DNA of 64,000 nt from Couchioplanes azureus. Its GTDB lineage: Bacteria; Actinomycetota; Actinomycetes; Mycobacteriales; Micromonosporaceae. This document shows, one piece after another, positions 11,509 through 21,926 of the stretch; the first letter of the stretch is position 1, and each line of letters opens with the position of its first letter. The notes under the pieces were generated by a model, which had not been told where the DNA came from, did no database searches, and worked only from the letters and a program-made list of their open reading frames with translations. The translations under genes were made by a program, and so were the position numbers. The stretch is from NCBI RefSeq assembly GCF_014648355.1, contig NZ_BMQY01000001.1:620001-684000 (forward strand), in the 5' to 3' direction.

Positions 11509-12192
11509 CTACGGCGTCTTGGGGGCGCCCAGAGCGGCGGTGATGGCGCGGCTCAGCGTGGCCACCACGAGCGCGACGCTGGGGCGCACGATGGAGTCCT
11601 CGATGTTGGTGCCGGCGGCGAAGCCGGCGCCGCTGGCGATCTCCTCCAGGCGCTCGTGGGCGCGGGCCTGTTCCTCGGGCGGGAGCCGCAGGGCGGGCTC
11701 CATCCGCGTCGCCACCAGCAGCGTCGCCAGGGCGGCGGTGCGCTCGTCCGGCATCGCGTCGGTGATCAGCGCGTCGGCGAGCCGCTTGCGGATCTCGGCC
11801 TCGCACGCCGGGTCGGTGGTCGGGTAGCGGTGCACGTGGATGGCCCCGAGCTGGGTCTCGTCGACGTCGCGGATCACGCCCCGCGACACCAGGTCCTCGA
11901 GGACCCGCTCGCGCAGCCGGTGGCGCAGCCGCTGGACCCACTGCGCCGGCGTGTGCGGGGTGTCCCCGGCCGCCTTGGCCAGCACCAGGTCGGCGATCGG
12001 CTCGCCGGTCGGCGTCGCGTCCGTGACGACGAGGTTGCCGTTGACGTAGGCGATCCTGCCGGCCAGCGCCAGATCGACCAGCACCGCCGCGGCCATGCCG
12101 AGATCCAGTCCGATGCGGGAACCGGTCGCCTTGCCGGTCTGGTCGTCGTACGCGAGGAGGAGGAGCTCCTCAGCGAGCGCGATGGAGGTCAT
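11509..12192 (-). CDS. GPP34/GOLPH3-family protein
   Basis: A 227-residue helical protein of the GPP34 (Golgi phosphoprotein 3-like) family. It opens with SIALAEELLLLAYDDQTGK and contains GLDLGMAAAVLVDLALAGRI (about 27-46). In eukaryotes the fold binds PI4P and glycosyltransferase tails; the role of the many actinobacterial copies is unknown. It has no signal peptide. ATG 12192 is only eight bases downstream of a TATCCT hexamer, so the mRNA may be leaderless. The gene is divergent from the GT2-TagF gene, and a link to envelope glycosyltransferases is attractive but speculative. Confidence 0.87.
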   Translation of the reverse strand: MTSIALAEELLLLAYDDQTGKATGSRIGLDLGMAAAVLVDLALAGRIAYVNGNLVVTDATPTGEPIADLVLAKAAGDTPHTPAQWVQRLRHRLRERVLEDLVSRGVIRDVDETQLGAIHVHRYPTTDPACEAEIRKRLADALITDAMPDERTAALATLLVATRMEPALRLPPEEQARAHERLEEIASGAGFAAGTNIEDSIVRPSVALVVATLSRAITAALGAPKTP

Positions 12193-12549
12193 GGCTCACG
12201 AGGATAGTGGCCGGGCAACAGTCCCGCGTTCCGGGCGCGAGCGGCGATTCCCCGCCCGGACCGGCCGGCCGGGGCACCCACCCGGCGAGGTCGGGCAGCG
12301 CCCCGGCGAACAGGCGTCCAGACCTGGCAAACCGGGCGTTTACCCGTCTCGCGGGCCGCCCGGGACCTCACCGGCTGTAGTCTATGATGCTGGCACGCCG
12401 AGCCTGCTTCACATCCTGCACTCAGCGCGCCGGCGCCTCGAGGTGGTGCGCCGGACGGCAAGCGACCGCCCAGTCCCTCGTCGCGCTCCGCGGCGATCGC
12501 CCGAGGCGACTGGAGAGCCCCCCCCAGACGACCCGGAAGGTAGGTACCC
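12193..12549. promoter_or_regulatory. 357-bp divergent intergenic region
   Basis: No gene seen. On the minus strand TATCCT (12206-12201) stands eight bases before the GPP34 ATG. On the plus strand TATGAT (12383-12388) is a possible -10 giving a leader of about 155 nt before the GT2-TagF start, whose ribosome site is GGAAGGTAGG (12535-12544). A GC palindrome CCGGCCGGCCGG lies at 12261-12272. Confidence 0.4.
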
Positions 12550-15408
12550 GTGACCTCGCCTACTCCTCGGCCCGATGTCACGGTCATCGTGATCACCTAC
12601 AACGACGCCGCCCGCGTCGAGACGGCGGTCCGCTCGGTTCTCGACCAATCGCTACGCAGCCACGAGGTCGTCGTCGTCGACGACCACAGCACCGACGGCA
12701 CCCCGGCCGTGATGGCGCGGCTCGTCGCGCAGTACCCCGACCGGGTCCGCTCGCTGCGGCTGGAGGAGAACTCCGGTGCCGCCGGCCGGCCCCGCAACGT
12801 CGGCATCGAGCAGGCCGCCGGGCGGTACGTCATGTTCCTGGACAGCGACGACACGCTCGACCCGCACGCCTGCCGCAACCTGCTGGCCATGGCCGAGCGC
12901 TCCGGCGCGGACATGGTCGTCGGCCGGTGCGTCCGCAGGGACGTGCTGACCGGCAGCGAGCAGGCCTGGATGCCGTGGCTCGTCCAGCGCCAGGTCGTGC
13001 ACGAGTCGCTGTCCGACCAGCCCGACCTGCTGTACGACGTACTCTCCACGAACAAGCTCTACCGCCACGACTTCCTCGTCCGGGAGAACCTCCGTTTCCC
13101 CGAGGGCCGGCTCTACGAGGACAACCTGTTCTCGGCGCACGCCTACCTGACGGCGAAGAAGATCGCGGTGATTCCCCAGCGCGTCTACACGTGGAACGTG
13201 GAGCGCAAGGCCGCCACGCTGTCCATCACCAACCGCGCCGGCGACCAGCGCAACCTGGTCGACCGCATCGCCGTCGCGCAGGAGATCGACAAGCTGCTCG
13301 CCGAGTACGGGACCGCCGAGCTGCGGCTGCAGAAGGACATCCGGTTCATCGAGAACGACCTGCGGACCCACCTCGCGGGGCTGAGCGGGATGCCGGAAGA
13401 GACCCAGCGCACCATGGTCGGCATCGCCCGGCCGTACGTGGAGACACTCGATCCGGAGGCTTTCCGGCAGGCCAAGCCGCTGCCCGCGATCGCCGCGTAC
13501 CTGACGCGCGTGGGCGACCACGCCGGCGTCGCCGCGGTCCACGACTACATGGTGTCCCGGGGCCAGCGGGCGGTCCTGCGGACCGACCTCACCATCCACG
13601 ACGGCCGGGTGTTCTGGTGCGACCGCCACCTGGACGACCCGCTGGGCCGCGAGATCCTCGACATCACCTCGCTCGGCCTCCAGGATCTCCCGCTGGAGAA
13701 GCTGCGGCTGGGCAGCGACATCGTCGACGTCCAGACCGCGGGCGACGAGGTGACCCTCCAGGGCGTCCTGGTCAACCCGCTGGGCCGCATCCCCGGCAAG
13801 AAGACCACCGCCAAGCTCGTCCTCAAGGACCGCCGCGGGTCGCGCCGCACCTTCACCGTGCCGGCGCGCCTCGACGTCGACGAGACCCGGGTGCGGTGGA
13901 CGGCCCGGTTCACGCCCGCCAAGGACCTGCGCCCGATCGGCTTCGTGGACCCGATCTACTCGATGCACCTGCGCCTCACCGCCGGGCACGACGCGACGGA
14001 GCTGCATCTGTTCGCCGAGCCGTCCGTGCTGGAGAAGCTCGTCCTTCCGGTACGGCCACGGCTGACCCGGGTCGCCGCCGACGTGCTGGAGGGATACGCG
14101 ACGGATGCCCGCTCCGTCGCGCTGCGGATGGCGGCGTCCGGGCGTGCGGCCGTCCTCGGCGGTTCCACCATCTCCCGGGTGCGCGCCACCAAGCTGGGCG
14201 GGCTGACCTGGAACGCGGTCCGCGGCCTGCAACGGGAGACGCTCTCCTTCCTGGAGCGCCGGACCACCAAGATGGCGCTGTACGACAACGTGTTCACCAA
14301 GGTGCCGATCGACAAGCGGACCGTCGTCTTCGAAAGCCACATGGGCAAGCAGTTCTCGGACAGTCCCCGGGCGATCTACGAGGAGCTCAAGCGGTCCGGC
14401 GTCGACTTCCGTGCCGTCTGGTCGTACTCCGCCAAGCATCCGACGGGCTTCCCCGCCGGCGTCAAGCTCGTACGCCGGCAGTCGCTGGCGTACCTGCGCG
14501 AACTGGGCCGTGCCGCGTTCTGGGTGGACAACCAGGGCTTCCCGTTCGACATCAAGAAGCGCCCGGGCACCACGTACATCCAGACCTGGCACGGGTCCGC
14601 GTTCAAGCGGATGGGCTTCGACGAGGCGGCCATCAAGAGCCAGACGGCGGCCAAGCAGCGGCGCCTGCAGAACGCGATCGACCGGTTCGACGTCTTCCTG
14701 GTGCGCACCGAGCACGACGTGCGCACCTTGACCAAGGGTCTGCGGGTCGGCGCGGAGCTGATGCGGGTGGGCTACCCGCGCAACGACGCACTGGTGCGCA
14801 ACGAGAACGGCGCCGAGGTGGCGGAGCTGCGCCGGACGCTCGGCCTGACCGACGACCGCCGGGTGGTGCTGTACGCCCCGACGTTCCGCCCGCAGGAGCT
14901 CGGGCGGGGCTCATCCGGCCTGCAGTTGCCGTTCTCCCTCGACGAGTTCGTCGAGCGTTTCGGCGAGGACACCGTGCTGCTCGTCCGGCCGCACTACCTG
15001 ACTCACTTCGCCCTTCCCCCGAAATACGGTCACACCGTACGTAACGCGGCACACATCCATGACGTCACGCCGCTGCTGGAAATCTCGGACGCTCTCATCA
15101 CCGACTACTCGTCGCTGATGTTCGACTACGCCCTGCTGGATCGCCCGATGATCTTCCACGTGCCCGACTACGAGGACTACGTCGGCAGCAGCCGCGGCTC
15201 CTACTTCGACCTGGCCAGCGTCGCGCCGGGCCCGCTGACCCGGACCTCCGACGACCTCCTCGCGGCGATCGCCGACCTGGACCAGCTCGCCGGCCGCTAC
15301 GCCGACCAACGCAAGTCCTTCGTCTCGCAGTTCGGCGAGTACGACACGGGGAACGCCGCCAAGGCAGTCGTCGACCGTTTCTTCCGTCCGGAGGGACACC
15401 GTGGCTGA
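12550..15408 (+). CDS. Bifunctional GT2 glycosyltransferase - TagF glycerophosphotransferase
   Basis: A 952-residue fusion. Residues about 8-230 are a GT-A family 2 glycosyltransferase with VVVVDDHSTDGT near 40 and the metal-binding FLDSDD near 97. A middle region (about 330-540) has no motif I know. Residues about 570-940 form a CDP-glycerol:polyglycerophosphate glycerophosphotransferase (TagF/TagB-like) domain with QTWHGSAFKRMG near 678, YPRND, VLYAPTFRP, LVRPHY and ITDYSSLMFDY near 850. It probably builds a teichoic-acid-like or other phosphodiester-linked surface polymer at the membrane. GTG 12550 has a good ribosome site. Its last eight bases overlap the GT4 start. Confidence 0.9.
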   Translation: MTSPTPRPDVTVIVITYNDAARVETAVRSVLDQSLRSHEVVVVDDHSTDGTPAVMARLVAQYPDRVRSLRLEENSGAAGRPRNVGIEQAAGRYVMFLDSDDTLDPHACRNLLAMAERSGADMVVGRCVRRDVLTGSEQAWMPWLVQRQVVHESLSDQPDLLYDVLSTNKLYRHDFLVRENLRFPEGRLYEDNLFSAHAYLTAKKIAVIPQRVYTWNVERKAATLSITNRAGDQRNLVDRIAVAQEIDKLLAEYGTAELRLQKDIRFIENDLRTHLAGLSGMPEETQRTMVGIARPYVETLDPEAFRQAKPLPAIAAYLTRVGDHAGVAAVHDYMVSRGQRAVLRTDLTIHDGRVFWCDRHLDDPLGREILDITSLGLQDLPLEKLRLGSDIVDVQTAGDEVTLQGVLVNPLGRIPGKKTTAKLVLKDRRGSRRTFTVPARLDVDETRVRWTARFTPAKDLRPIGFVDPIYSMHLRLTAGHDATELHLFAEPSVLEKLVLPVRPRLTRVAADVLEGYATDARSVALRMAASGRAAVLGGSTISRVRATKLGGLTWNAVRGLQRETLSFLERRTTKMALYDNVFTKVPIDKRTVVFESHMGKQFSDSPRAIYEELKRSGVDFRAVWSYSAKHPTGFPAGVKLVRRQSLAYLRELGRAAFWVDNQGFPFDIKKRPGTTYIQTWHGSAFKRMGFDEAAIKSQTAAKQRRLQNAIDRFDVFLVRTEHDVRTLTKGLRVGAELMRVGYPRNDALVRNENGAEVAELRRTLGLTDDRRVVLYAPTFRPQELGRGSSGLQLPFSLDEFVERFGEDTVLLVRPHYLTHFALPPKYGHTVRNAAHIHDVTPLLEISDALITDYSSLMFDYALLDRPMIFHVPDYEDYVGSSRGSYFDLASVAPGPLTRTSDDLLAAIADLDQLAGRYADQRKSFVSQFGEYDTGNAAKAVVDRFFRPEGHRG

Positions 15409-16549
15409 GACCCGGGACATCTTCATCGTCTGCAACAGCGTCAACGAGCTCGGCGGCCTGGTCCAGTGGGCACACGACGTCGCCCGGCTCTTCACCGCGC
15501 GCGGCCACCGGGTCCGGTTGATCGGAGTCGAGCCCGCCACCGAGGCGCGTGACTACGGGTCGGACCTGCCGTACCCGACGATCACGCTGCACGCCCGCCA
15601 CCTGCCCCGGCGCCGCAAGACGGTGGGCCTGGACCGGTTCAAGCCGGCCGTCCGGCGGCGCAACCGCCTGCGCGAGACGCTCCAGGAGCAGGGCGCCCGG
15701 CAGCTGACCGCACTGTTCCGGGAGGCCGGCCCCGGCGCCGTGGTGATCGCCGCCCAGGTGTGGGCGATGGAGTGGGTCGTCCGCGCCGACACCACCGGCA
15801 TGACGGTGATCGGCATGTCCCACGAGTCCTTCGAGGCGACCCGCAACAGCAGCCGGTACGCCCGCGTCCTGCAGTACTACACCCGGGCCGACATCCACCT
15901 GGCGCTCACCGACGCCGACGCGGACGCCTGGGCCCGGGCCGGCATGACCAACGTCGGCGCGATGCCGAACCCGCTGATGACCGTGCCGAAGACGCTGCCG
16001 ACGCTGGACGAGAAGACGGTGGTCACGCTGCGCCGGCTCTCCCACGACAAGGGCATCGACATGCTGCTGGAGGCGTGGGCACTCGTGGCTCCGCAGCATC
16101 CGGACTGGGACCTGAAGATCTACGGGGCCGGCCCCGACGAGGCGCAGCTCCGGGCGCAGGCCCGCGAGCTGGGCCTCGACGACACGCCGATCTTCCAGGG
16201 CAAGACCAACGACATCGACGCCGCGCTCTCCGCCGCGTCGATCTACGCCCTGCCGTCCCGGGAGGAGGGCTTCCCGATCGCCGTCATGGAGGCCATGGCG
16301 TACGGCCTGCCCACGGTCGCGTTCGACTGCGCCCCCGGCATCCGGGAACTGATCGACGACGAGGTCAGCGGCGGCATCGTCGTCACGGCCGGCAACGTCC
16401 TCGGCATGGCCGCCGCCCTGGAACGCCTCATCAAGGACGCCGACCTCCGCAAGCGCCTGGGCTCCGCCGGCCAGCAATCGGTCCGCCGCTTCTCCCCCGA
16501 CTCCATCATCGACCGCTGGGAAGCCCTCTTCGCCTTCCTGGAGCGCTGA
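15401..16549 (+). CDS. GT4-family glycosyltransferase
   Basis: A 382-residue retaining GT-B glycosyltransferase. The C-terminal donor domain is typical: VTLRRLSHDKGIDMLLEAW near residue 210, then YGAGPDE, LPSREEGFPIAVMEAMAYG near 285 with the EX7E motif, and DCAPGIREL. The N-terminal acceptor domain starts IFIVCNSVNELGGLVQWAH. It has no signal peptide and is likely peripheral to the membrane. GTG 15401 overlaps the 3' end of the GT2-TagF gene, so translation is coupled and both enzymes probably act on one surface polymer. A long inverted repeat follows. Confidence 0.9.
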   Translation: MAETRDIFIVCNSVNELGGLVQWAHDVARLFTARGHRVRLIGVEPATEARDYGSDLPYPTITLHARHLPRRRKTVGLDRFKPAVRRRNRLRETLQEQGARQLTALFREAGPGAVVIAAQVWAMEWVVRADTTGMTVIGMSHESFEATRNSSRYARVLQYYTRADIHLALTDADADAWARAGMTNVGAMPNPLMTVPKTLPTLDEKTVVTLRRLSHDKGIDMLLEAWALVAPQHPDWDLKIYGAGPDEAQLRAQARELGLDDTPIFQGKTNDIDAALSAASIYALPSREEGFPIAVMEAMAYGLPTVAFDCAPGIRELIDDEVSGGIVVTAGNVLGMAAALERLIKDADLRKRLGSAGQQSVRRFSPDSIIDRWEALFAFLER

Positions 16550-16590
16550 TCCCCACAGGGGTAAGCGCAACCCACGTCGGATTTGCGCCC

Positions 16591-16662
16591 GTCGGTGTCG
16601 AGGGCGCCGAAACAGACAAGGCGCTCTTTGCCGTGGTCTGTTTCGGTGTCCTCGACACCGAC
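16591..16662 (+). terminator. 27-bp inverted repeat after the glycosyltransferase pair
   Basis: Arms 16591-16617 and 16636-16662 are separated by an 18-nt loop. They match at 25 of 27 positions, and on the plus-strand RNA both mismatches become G-U pairs, so the stem is continuous. The first arm begins GTCGGTGTCGAGG. It lies between convergent genes, so a terminator or RNA-stability element is likely. Confidence 0.65.
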
Positions 16663-16682
16663 CTCTTGGGGCACGAATCCCC

Positions 16683-16701
16683 ATCCCGGCGGAGCCGGGA
16701 T
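16683..16701 (-). terminator. Short terminator hairpin of upp
   Basis: ATCCCGGC (16683-16690) pairs with GCCGGGAT (16694-16701) around a 3-nt loop, directly abutting the upp stop on the minus strand. There is no T-run. Confidence 0.55.
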
Positions 16702-17333
16702 CAGAAGCGGGGCATCCCGCCGAACTGGCGGTCGCCGGCGTCGCCGAGTCCCGGAACGATGTACATCTTGTCGTTCAGCCCCTCGTCGATGCTGGCGGTC
16801 ACCAGCCGCAGCGGGAGGCCGGAGTCCTTCAAGCGCTGGATGCCCTCGGGTGCGGCCAGCACGCAGCAGATGGTCACGTCCGTGCAGCCGCGGTCGACCA
16901 GGAGCTGGCAGCAGTGCACGAGCGAGCCGCCGGTGGCCACCATCGGGTCGAGGACGAGCACGGGCAGGCCGCTGAGGTCGCCCGGCAGGGACTCCATGTA
17001 GGCGCGCGGCTCGTAGGTGTCCTCGTCGCGGGCCAGGCCGACGAAGCCCATGGACGACTCGGGGAGCAGGGCCAGCGCGGAGTCGGCCATGCCGAGCCCG
17101 GCGCGCAGCACGGGCACGATGAGCGGCGGGTTGGCCAGCCGGGTGCCCTGGGTCGGCGCGACCGGGGTGCTGATCGGGAACTGCTCGACGGCGAAGGCGC
17201 GGGCGGCCTCGTAGACGACCATGGTGGTGAGCTCGTGCAGGGCGGCGCGGAACACGCCGGAGTCCGTCCTGGCGTCGCGCATGACGGTGAGTCGGGTCTG
17301 GGCCAGCGGGTGATCAACGACAAGTACGTCCAC
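16701..17333 (-). CDS. upp: Uracil phosphoribosyltransferase
   Basis: A 210-residue type I phosphoribosyltransferase making UMP from uracil and PRPP. It shows the family signature [15 protein letters not shown] at the start, [12 protein letters not shown] near residue 80, the PRPP loop [12 protein letters not shown] near 127 and the uracil-binding [16 protein letters not shown] at the C-terminus. GTG 17333 gives the standard UPRT N-terminus; a TTG at 17366 would add eleven residues. It is divergent from deoC across about 60 bp, pairing uracil salvage with deoxynucleoside catabolism. Confidence 0.95.
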   Translation of the reverse strand: MDVLVVDHPLAQTRLTVMRDARTDSGVFRAALHELTTMVVYEAARAFAVEQFPISTPVAPTQGTRLANPPLIVPVLRAGLGMADSALALLPESSMGFVGLARDEDTYEPRAYMESLPGDLSGLPVLVLDPMVATGGSLVHCCQLLVDRGCTDVTICCVLAAPEGIQRLKDSGLPLRLVTASIDEGLNDKMYIVPGLGDAGDRQFGGMPRF

Positions 17334-17382
17334 GTCGCTCAACCTACCGGGGTTATCCAAGATCAACTGTCGGTGGGCTGCG

Positions 17383-17395
17383 TAGAATCCCTCTC
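17383..17395 (+). promoter_or_regulatory. Leaderless -10 element of deoC
   Basis: TAGAAT (17383-17388) ends seven bases before the deoC ATG, the spacing that puts the transcription start on the A of the start codon. No Shine-Dalgarno is present and no convincing -35 is seen. Confidence 0.55.
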
Positions 17396-18346
17396 ATGAC
17401 TGCGACGACGACGTCGAGGCTGTCCGACCTGTCCGATTCTTCCTTCAACCTCCGGTCTTTCCTGCACGGACTGCCCGGGGTCGACAAGGTAGGGGTCGAG
17501 GCGCGGGCGGCGGCGCTCGGCACCCGGTCGGTGAAGACCAGCGCCAAGGCGGCCGCCATCGACCTCGCGATCCGCATGGTCGACCTGACCACCCTCGAGG
17601 GCGCCGACACGCCCGGCAAGGTGCGCGCCCTGTCCGCCAAGGCGGTGCGCCCGGATCCGGCGGACCCGAGCTGCCCCCGGGTCGCGGCGGTCTGCGTCTA
17701 TCCCGCGATGGTCCCGGTCGCCGCCGAGGTGTTGCGCGGCACCGGGGTCCACCTGGCGAGCGTGGCCACCGCCTTCCCGTCCGGGCAGGCGCCGCTGGAC
17801 GTCAAGCTCGCCGACACCCGGGACGCCGTCGCGGGCGGCGCCGACGAGATCGACATGGTGATCAGCCGGGGCGCGTTCCTCGCCGGGCGCTACGAGCACG
17901 TGTTCGACGAGATCGTCGCGGTGAAGCAGGCGTGCGGCTCCGCGCACCTCAAGGTGATCCTCGAGACCGGCGAGCTGGGGACGTACGACAACGTCCGCCG
18001 CGCCTCCTGGCTGGCGATGCTGGCCGGCGCCGACTTCATCAAGACCTCCACCGGCAAGGTGCCGGTGGCGGCGACCCTGCCCGTCACGCTCGTGATGCTC
18101 GAGGCGGTCCGCGACTACCGGGCCCGCACCGGCCGCCAGGTCGGGGTCAAGCCGGCCGGCGGCATCCGCACCACCAAGGACGCCATCAAGTACCTGGTGA
18201 TGATCAACGAGACCGTCGGCGACGACTGGCTCGACCCGGACTGGTTCCGCTTCGGCGCCTCCTCGCTGCTCAACGACCTGCTGATGCAGCGCACGAAGAT
18301 CGCGACCGGCCACTACTCCGGCCCCGACTACTTCACCCTGGATTGA
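17396..18346 (+). CDS. deoC: Deoxyribose-phosphate aldolase
   Basis: A 316-residue class I aldolase splitting 2-deoxyribose 5-phosphate into acetaldehyde and glyceraldehyde 3-phosphate. The Schiff-base lysine lies in GADFIKTSTGK near residue 215, preceded by LKVILETGELGTYDN and followed by VGVKPAGGIRTTKDA with the second lysine. The protein is longer than the E. coli enzyme because of an N-terminal extension, as in actinomycetes. It is the first gene of a block with two aldehyde dehydrogenases, one of which could oxidise the released acetaldehyde. Expression is probably leaderless. Confidence 0.95.
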   Translation: MTATTTSRLSDLSDSSFNLRSFLHGLPGVDKVGVEARAAALGTRSVKTSAKAAAIDLAIRMVDLTTLEGADTPGKVRALSAKAVRPDPADPSCPRVAAVCVYPAMVPVAAEVLRGTGVHLASVATAFPSGQAPLDVKLADTRDAVAGGADEIDMVISRGAFLAGRYEHVFDEIVAVKQACGSAHLKVILETGELGTYDNVRRASWLAMLAGADFIKTSTGKVPVAATLPVTLVMLEAVRDYRARTGRQVGVKPAGGIRTTKDAIKYLVMINETVGDDWLDPDWFRFGASSLLNDLLMQRTKIATGHYSGPDYFTLD

Positions 18347-18424
18347 GCCGGCCGCGAAGCGGTTTCGCCGCACTGTGAGTAGAAGACCCGACTGAGCCGG
18401 CCGAGAAGCGGCTTCGCCGCACTG
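18344..18424. repeat. Tandem duplication spanning the deoC stop
   Basis: TGAGCCGGCCGCGAAGCGG (from 18344) recurs as TGAGCCGGCCGAGAAGCGG (from 18393). The two 32-bp copies differ at two positions and are 49 bp apart. The first copy begins with the deoC stop codon. Each ends TTCGCCGCACTG and contains a small GC hairpin. Confidence 0.7.
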
Positions 18425-18444
18425 CACAGAGAAACCGGTAAGAG

Positions 18445-19864
<1,420 letters not shown>

Positions 19865-19872
<8 letters not shown>

Positions 19873-20821
19873 GTCTTCCTCGTCCCGTTCCCGCAAGCCC
19901 GGCACCGTGGCCGCCGGAAAGGCCGTCGCGGTCCGGAGGTCGTCCCCGGTCAAGGCCGGAACGACGAAGGCCGTCCCGGCCGCCGTCGCGACCGTGCCCC
20001 GACCCGGCGGCGCCGGACGGCTGGCGGTCCGCAAGACCTACAAGCTCTTCATCGGCGGGGCCTTCCCGCGCAGCGAATCAGGACGGACCTATCTCGTGGA
20101 CGGCGACAACGTCGCGCTCGCCTCCCGCAAGGACGCGCGGGACGCCGTCCTCGCGGCCCGCGCGGCGCAGCCCAAGTGGGCGGGCGCGACCGCCTACAAC
20201 CGGGGACAGGTGCTCTACCGGGTCGCGGAGATGCTCGAGGCCCGTCATGCCGAGTTCGTCGCCCGCGGCGTCCCGGCCGCCGAGGTGGACGCCGCCGTCG
20301 ACCGCTGGGTCTGGTACGCCGGCTGGGCCGACAAGATCGCCCAGGTGCACGGCGGCGCCAACCCGGTCGCCGGACCGTTCTTCAACCTCTCCGCTCCCGA
20401 GCCGACCGGGGTCGTCGCGGTGGTGGCACCGCCGTCCTTCCTCGGCCTGGTCAGCGTGATCGCCCCGGCGATCGTCACCGGGAACACGGTCGTCGTGCTC
20501 GCCGCCGCCCCGCAGGCCGCGATCACCCTCGCCGAGGTGCTGGCCACCTCCGACGTGCCGGGCGGCGTCGTCAACGTCCTCACCGGGTACGCCGCCGAGG
20601 TCGCGCCCTGGCTGGCCTCCCACGACGACGTGAACGCGCTGGACCTGACCGGGGTCACCGACCCGGCGCTCGCCGCCGATCTGGAACGCTCCGCCGCCGG
20701 CAGCCTCAAGCGGGTCGTCCGTCCGGGCACCGGGCCTGCGGACTTCACCGCGGACCCGGGGCTGGGCGCGATGACGGCACTGCTGGAGACCAAGACCGTC
20801 TGGCACCCGAAGGGCTTCTGA
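19865..20821 (+). CDS. Truncated ALDH-family protein lacking catalytic Cys
   Basis: A 318-residue protein matching only the N-terminal cofactor-binding half of ALDHs (about residues 60-255: YKLFIGGAFPRSESG, VWYAGWADKIAQ, VVNVLTGYAAEVAPW). It stops before the Glu and Cys catalytic segments, so it cannot be an active dehydrogenase by the usual mechanism. The first 55 residues are Ser/Lys/Pro-rich and probably disordered. The start is TTG 19865, overlapping the upstream ALDH stop (TTGCCTGA). Intact codon use and coupling suggest a maintained partner subunit rather than a decaying gene. Confidence 0.8.
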
Positions 20822-20934
20822 CCCGCGGGAGGATGTTTCCGACCGCGGTCGGGCTCCTTCCAGGTTGGACCACTAAGGTGTGTGCCCAGACTCACCCGTC
20901 CGAACAGCTCGCGAGAACCAACCCGGAGGTCAGT

Positions 20935-21840
20935 GTGGCCAGCCAGTCGCCCGAAGAGGCCGCAGAAACCTCGTCGGTCAAGGGAGGCCTCTCAGGCCGT
21001 GCACTCTGGGACGAGGTCCGGGTGTCGCCGGTCGAGATCGCCATGCCGGGCGGCGTGGCGCTGACGCTCCGGGCGCACCGGAAGGCCTCGGAGCTCACTC
21101 CCACCGAGATCGAGACCGACGAGGACGACCCGTTCGAGGCACGCGAGCGCGCCGCCGCCGCGCGCGCCGCCGCGGAGGAAGGCGTGATCGTCGACGACGA
21201 GTTCGCCGCGCTCGTCGCCGAGGGGGAGGCCGATCCGAAGGACCGCAAGTCCGGCGACGTCCTGCGCAACGAGGACGGCGAGATCGTCGAGGAGCCCGAC
21301 CCCGAGGACTTCAAGGACGACGCCGCGGAGGAGGCCGACCTCCAGGCGGGGGATGAGGAGGTGCCCGTCTTCCTGAGCCACCGCGGCAAACTGCTGGCCT
21401 TCAAGACCGCCGAGTCGCTGGTCGCCTTCATTCAATCGGGTGCTCCGCACGACCTCGCACAACTCGACACCTGGGAGACGCTCGCCCAGCGGGTACAGTC
21501 GTCCGACATCGACCCGCTGCCGGAGGACCGTTACGAGCTGGACCTCGTGGTGGAGAACCTGCGCGGCGGTCACGACACATGGGACCTGCCACTGCTCATC
21601 GCCGCGGGCGAGGTGGCCCGCGACCTGGGGCACGCGTTGCGGCTCAAGCCGGTGATCCTGGCCCTGGCGCCGGGATCGCCACTCGACGACCTGGACGAGT
21701 CCCTGCGGTCCGCGGAAAGTGGCGGAATGGGCGGTTTCTTCGGTCGCCGCAAGCTCCGTAAAATCGGGGCGCAGCAGGCGAGTCTGGGGTGGCGCTCGGT
21801 CATCGGCAAGATCTCTGCGGCTGTGGACTGGCGCGACTGA
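20935..21840 (+). CDS. Conserved-looking acidic protein of unknown function
   Basis: A 301-residue protein I cannot assign. Residues about 55-135 are strongly acidic (Glu/Asp-rich, probably disordered). Residues 140-260 look folded (VPVFLSHRGKLLAFKTAESL, LPLLIAAGEVARDLGHALRL). The C-terminus is basic and glycine-containing (GGMGGFFGRRKLRKIG). There are no membrane segments or signal peptide. GTG 20935 follows a CGGAGG site. It is separated from the downstream IS110-like gene by 86 bases on the same strand, so they may be co-transcribed. Confidence 0.8.
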   Translation: MASQSPEEAAETSSVKGGLSGRALWDEVRVSPVEIAMPGGVALTLRAHRKASELTPTEIETDEDDPFEARERAAAARAAAEEGVIVDDEFAALVAEGEADPKDRKSGDVLRNEDGEIVEEPDPEDFKDDAAEEADLQAGDEEVPVFLSHRGKLLAFKTAESLVAFIQSGAPHDLAQLDTWETLAQRVQSSDIDPLPEDRYELDLVVENLRGGHDTWDLPLLIAAGEVARDLGHALRLKPVILALAPGSPLDDLDESLRSAESGGMGGFFGRRKLRKIGAQQASLGWRSVIGKISAAVDWRD

Positions 21841-21926
21841 CCCTCACCAGGGACCATCAGTCCTGGCCGGCCGTGCAACTCGGGGTTGGTCGCGAACAAC
21901 CCTCACCTGGGGAGGAGGACGACGCC

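Noticed and set aside
12384..15044. An 886-codon frame overlapping the GT2-TagF gene in another frame
   Set aside because: Arg/Gly-rich shadow without domains; the in-frame product has complete GT2 and TagF motifs.
16591..16662. MITE or IS remnant with terminal inverted repeats
   Set aside because: Only an 18-nt loop between arms, no target duplication and strand-biased G-U pairing; an RNA hairpin explains it.
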